DNA from: Myxococcales bacterium
GTDB taxonomy: Bacteria; Myxococcota_A; UBA9042; GCA-2863065
Reading direction: 5' to 3'
Assembly (NCBI GenBank): GCA_018780435.1
Contig: JADMJS010000198.1
Span: 1 to 34,865, forward strand
Length of the DNA stretch: 34,865 bases
Shown: one piece after another, positions 33,857-34,865 of the stretch
Numbering within the stretch: position 1 is the first letter of the stretch
Layout of the letters: every line of letters begins with the position of its first letter
Program-made: the position numbers and the translations under genes
The notes under the pieces: model-generated
What the model was told of the DNA's origin: nothing
Seen by the model: the letters and a program-made list of their open reading frames with translations, nothing else
Database searches by the model: none

Positions 33857-34384
33857 GGCGCGTCGGGGGGAGTTCTCTCAACGCTGTTGAGAGTTCTTCG
33901 GGGGTATCCGCTGCTGCGGCAAAGGCCGGCATTTGCGGCCCTTGTCGGCAGGTCGACGCCGGGCTCGCCACAGTCGAGCTGTCCATGTCGGAATAGGGAG
34001 GCGGAGGATCGCGCGACTGGCGGCGCTGTTCGCACCGCCGAGCCGCGTCAGCGGCGCAAACTCGATGCCCTGCGGGGCCGCAATGCCCTTGTAGCTGCCG
34101 AGCTCTGGAGCGGTCAGCGCGGCTTCTCCTGCGAGCGAATCAAATGCCCGTCAATTGCACAAGTAGCTGAAAGCACAGAAGAAAGAGCGCGGGCTTTTGG
34201 GAACCCCGGAGGGGGCATCAAATGCCCGTAAAATGACCAAAGGCCCGCAAGTAGGGAGGAAAGCCACTTTCGTTCTGCTCTCCCGGCCGGTGTATCAAAT
34301 GCCCGTCAAATGCCCAAGGTGCAGTAACTACGCAGGAATTCGATCGGCGAGCCCCGCTCTGCGCCCTATTCGTCAATAGGGTCC
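33857..34384. other. Gene-free junction region with direct repeats
   Basis: This 528-bp stretch has no supportable gene. The clpB frame continues leftward out of non-homologous sequence up to 33986. A small perfect hairpin CTCTCAAC-GCT-GTTGAGAG lies at 33875-33893. The right part carries three direct repeats and is less GC-rich than the rest of the window, with AAATG-rich tracts. It may be a recombination junction or the relic of an inserted element. Confidence 0.5.
34139..34315 (+). repeat. Three ATCAAATGCCCGT direct repeats, 77-78 bp apart
   Basis: Copies start at 34139, 34217 and 34294, each ATCAAATGCCCGT followed by CAATTG, AAAATG or CAAATG. The intervals are 78 and 77 bp. Some intervening sequence is also similar (GCAAGTAG, GGAAAG), so the true unit may be a degraded repeat of about 77 bp. 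Iteron-like or recombinase-site repeats are possible; three degenerate copies are too few for a CRISPR array. Confidence 0.6.
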
Positions 34385-34727
34385 TCATCGGACTCCTCCG
34401 GTCTTGGGCGCCTTACTGCCGCGCGCCCACCATGGCTGGTAGCGGCGCTCGCTCTTTGCGGCGTCGTCGTCTTCGAGGACGAGTAGCCCAGCATCGAGCG
34501 CGTCACGGATGAGCCGCGACGCGATGGCCGCGTTCTTCGCCTCGATGCCGAAGCGTTGACGCAGCGACGAGTTCGTCATGGGCTGGCGCATCACGTAGCG
34601 CAGGCACGCGTGTTGATAGCAGGCGCGCTGGCGCTCACTTCGGTCCATCTCGGTCAGTGGACGATGGGCGAAAAGTACGCCGCGCGTGGAACCATCGGGC
34701 TCCTCGAAGAGAGGCGCGGAAGCCAAT
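34385..34727 (-). pseudogene. C-terminal remnant of Schlafen/AlbA_2-type ATP-binding protein
   Basis: The minus strand encodes about 114 residues resembling the C-terminal winged-helix region of AlbA_2/Schlafen-type ATP-binding proteins: 'RACYQHACLRYVMRQPMTNS', 'LRQRFGIEAKNAAIASRLIR', 'DALDAGLLV' and 'YQPWWA'. The N-terminal nucleic-acid or ATPase part is missing. The homology runs back to about 'LASAPLFEEPDG' and then enters the hairpin at 34728-34781, so the gene was cut at that repeat. A frame is open to 34792, but its first residues come from the hairpin. Many such proteins lie in defence or mobile regions. Confidence 0.6.
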
Positions 34728-34781
34728 TCGACTCTACCCTCGACTCTACCCTGAGCTGGGTAGAGTCGAGGGTAGAGTCGA
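34728..34781. terminator. 24-bp perfect hairpin built from two GTAGAGTC units
   Basis: The left arm 34728-34751 (two tandem TCGACTCTACCC units) is perfectly complementary to 34758-34781 around the loop TGAGCT. It lies directly downstream of the clpB 3' end (minus strand) and forms the edge of the truncated Schlafen-like gene. It is the longest version of the hairpin that accompanies all three clpB 3' ends, probably the original clpB terminator; no U-tract follows. Confidence 0.7.
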
Positions 34782-34788
34782 GCCCCGC

Positions 34789-34865
34789 TCACCCCGCCCG
34801 AAAGTCGATCGCCCCACCCTTCACGATGACCGTGACCTCATCGCCCTTCTTCAGGTCGCCGCCGA
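34789..34865 (-). CDS. clpB: clpB 3' end, continues beyond right edge
   Basis: The minus strand encodes [20 protein letters not shown]...FRAG and a TGA at 34789, the same C-terminus as at 30791 and 33044. Only 24 codons are inside the window. It is the outermost copy, beside the longest hairpin, so it could be the tail of the intact chromosomal clpB (Hsp100 disaggregase), but another fragment cannot be excluded. Confidence 0.8.
   Translation of the reverse strand, partial: GGDLKKGDEVTVIVKGGAIDFRAG

Noticed and set aside
33000..33986. Intact 328-residue AAA protein
   Set aside because: It starts in non-homologous sequence, lacks three ClpB domains, and its last quarter is out of frame and reads through the hairpin.
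34139..34315. CRISPR array
   Set aside because: There are only three degenerate 13-19 bp repeats with partly similar intervening sequence and no cas genes.

Overview
The window is high-GC DNA that most likely comes from a member of the Myxococcota or a close deltaproteobacterial relative. Supporting features are two proteins with MYXO-CTERM-like tails (Gly-Cys motif, membrane segment, Arg cluster), a Ser/Thr kinase with a C-terminal TPR region, many predicted lipoproteins, and long Ca-binding or Cys-rich repeat proteins. No rRNA, tRNA or convincing CRISPR array was seen.

Layout. 1-3346 (minus): a large repeat lipoprotein whose C-terminus lies beyond the left edge. 3815-6516 (plus): a patatin-like lipoprotein translationally coupled to an outer-membrane beta-barrel. 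6235-6759 (minus): the start of a small, apparently truncated lipoprotein. 7033-8957 (plus): a NarL-type histidine kinase and response regulator, preceded by two tandem palindromes that may be their operator. 9078-11739 (minus): a 690-residue lipoprotein and a TfoX-N protein. 11907-15353 (plus): a cell-surface protein with a phosphodiester-glycosidase domain, seven FG-GAP-like repeats, MopE-like metal-binding motifs and Cys-rich repeats. 15390-17732 (minus): a Ser/Thr kinase-TPR protein. 17825-19752: a divergent LysR/pirin pair that looks horizontally acquired, ending in a perfect hairpin and an orphan Fur-box-like palindrome. 20021-22868 (minus): a three-gene operon of DUF4331 protein, Asp/Ala/Thr-repeat lipoprotein and TPR lipoprotein. 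23110-25800 (minus): a VanY-like peptidase lipoprotein with 17 thrombospondin-type-3 repeats. 25938-28694 (minus): a YheT-like hydrolase and an S41-family peptidase.

The right-hand 6 kb (about 28.77-34.87 kb) is the most unusual part. Broken pieces of clpB, all on the minus strand, alternate with small plus-strand two-gene modules that look like toxin-antitoxin or defence cassettes: Phd/PIN, HipA-like kinase plus a 101-residue partner, a 94-residue protein plus PIN, and a second copy of the 101-residue partner behind a deleted kinase. The clpB 3' end with its GTAGAGTC hairpin occurs three times, the last running off the right edge, where an intact clpB may lie. A 158-bp imperfect palindrome occupies the place of the ClpB second AAA domain in one remnant. 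I read this as a clpB-linked hotspot where cassettes accreted together with partial duplications of the clpB 3' end. The fragments and repeats are visible directly; the mechanism is inference.
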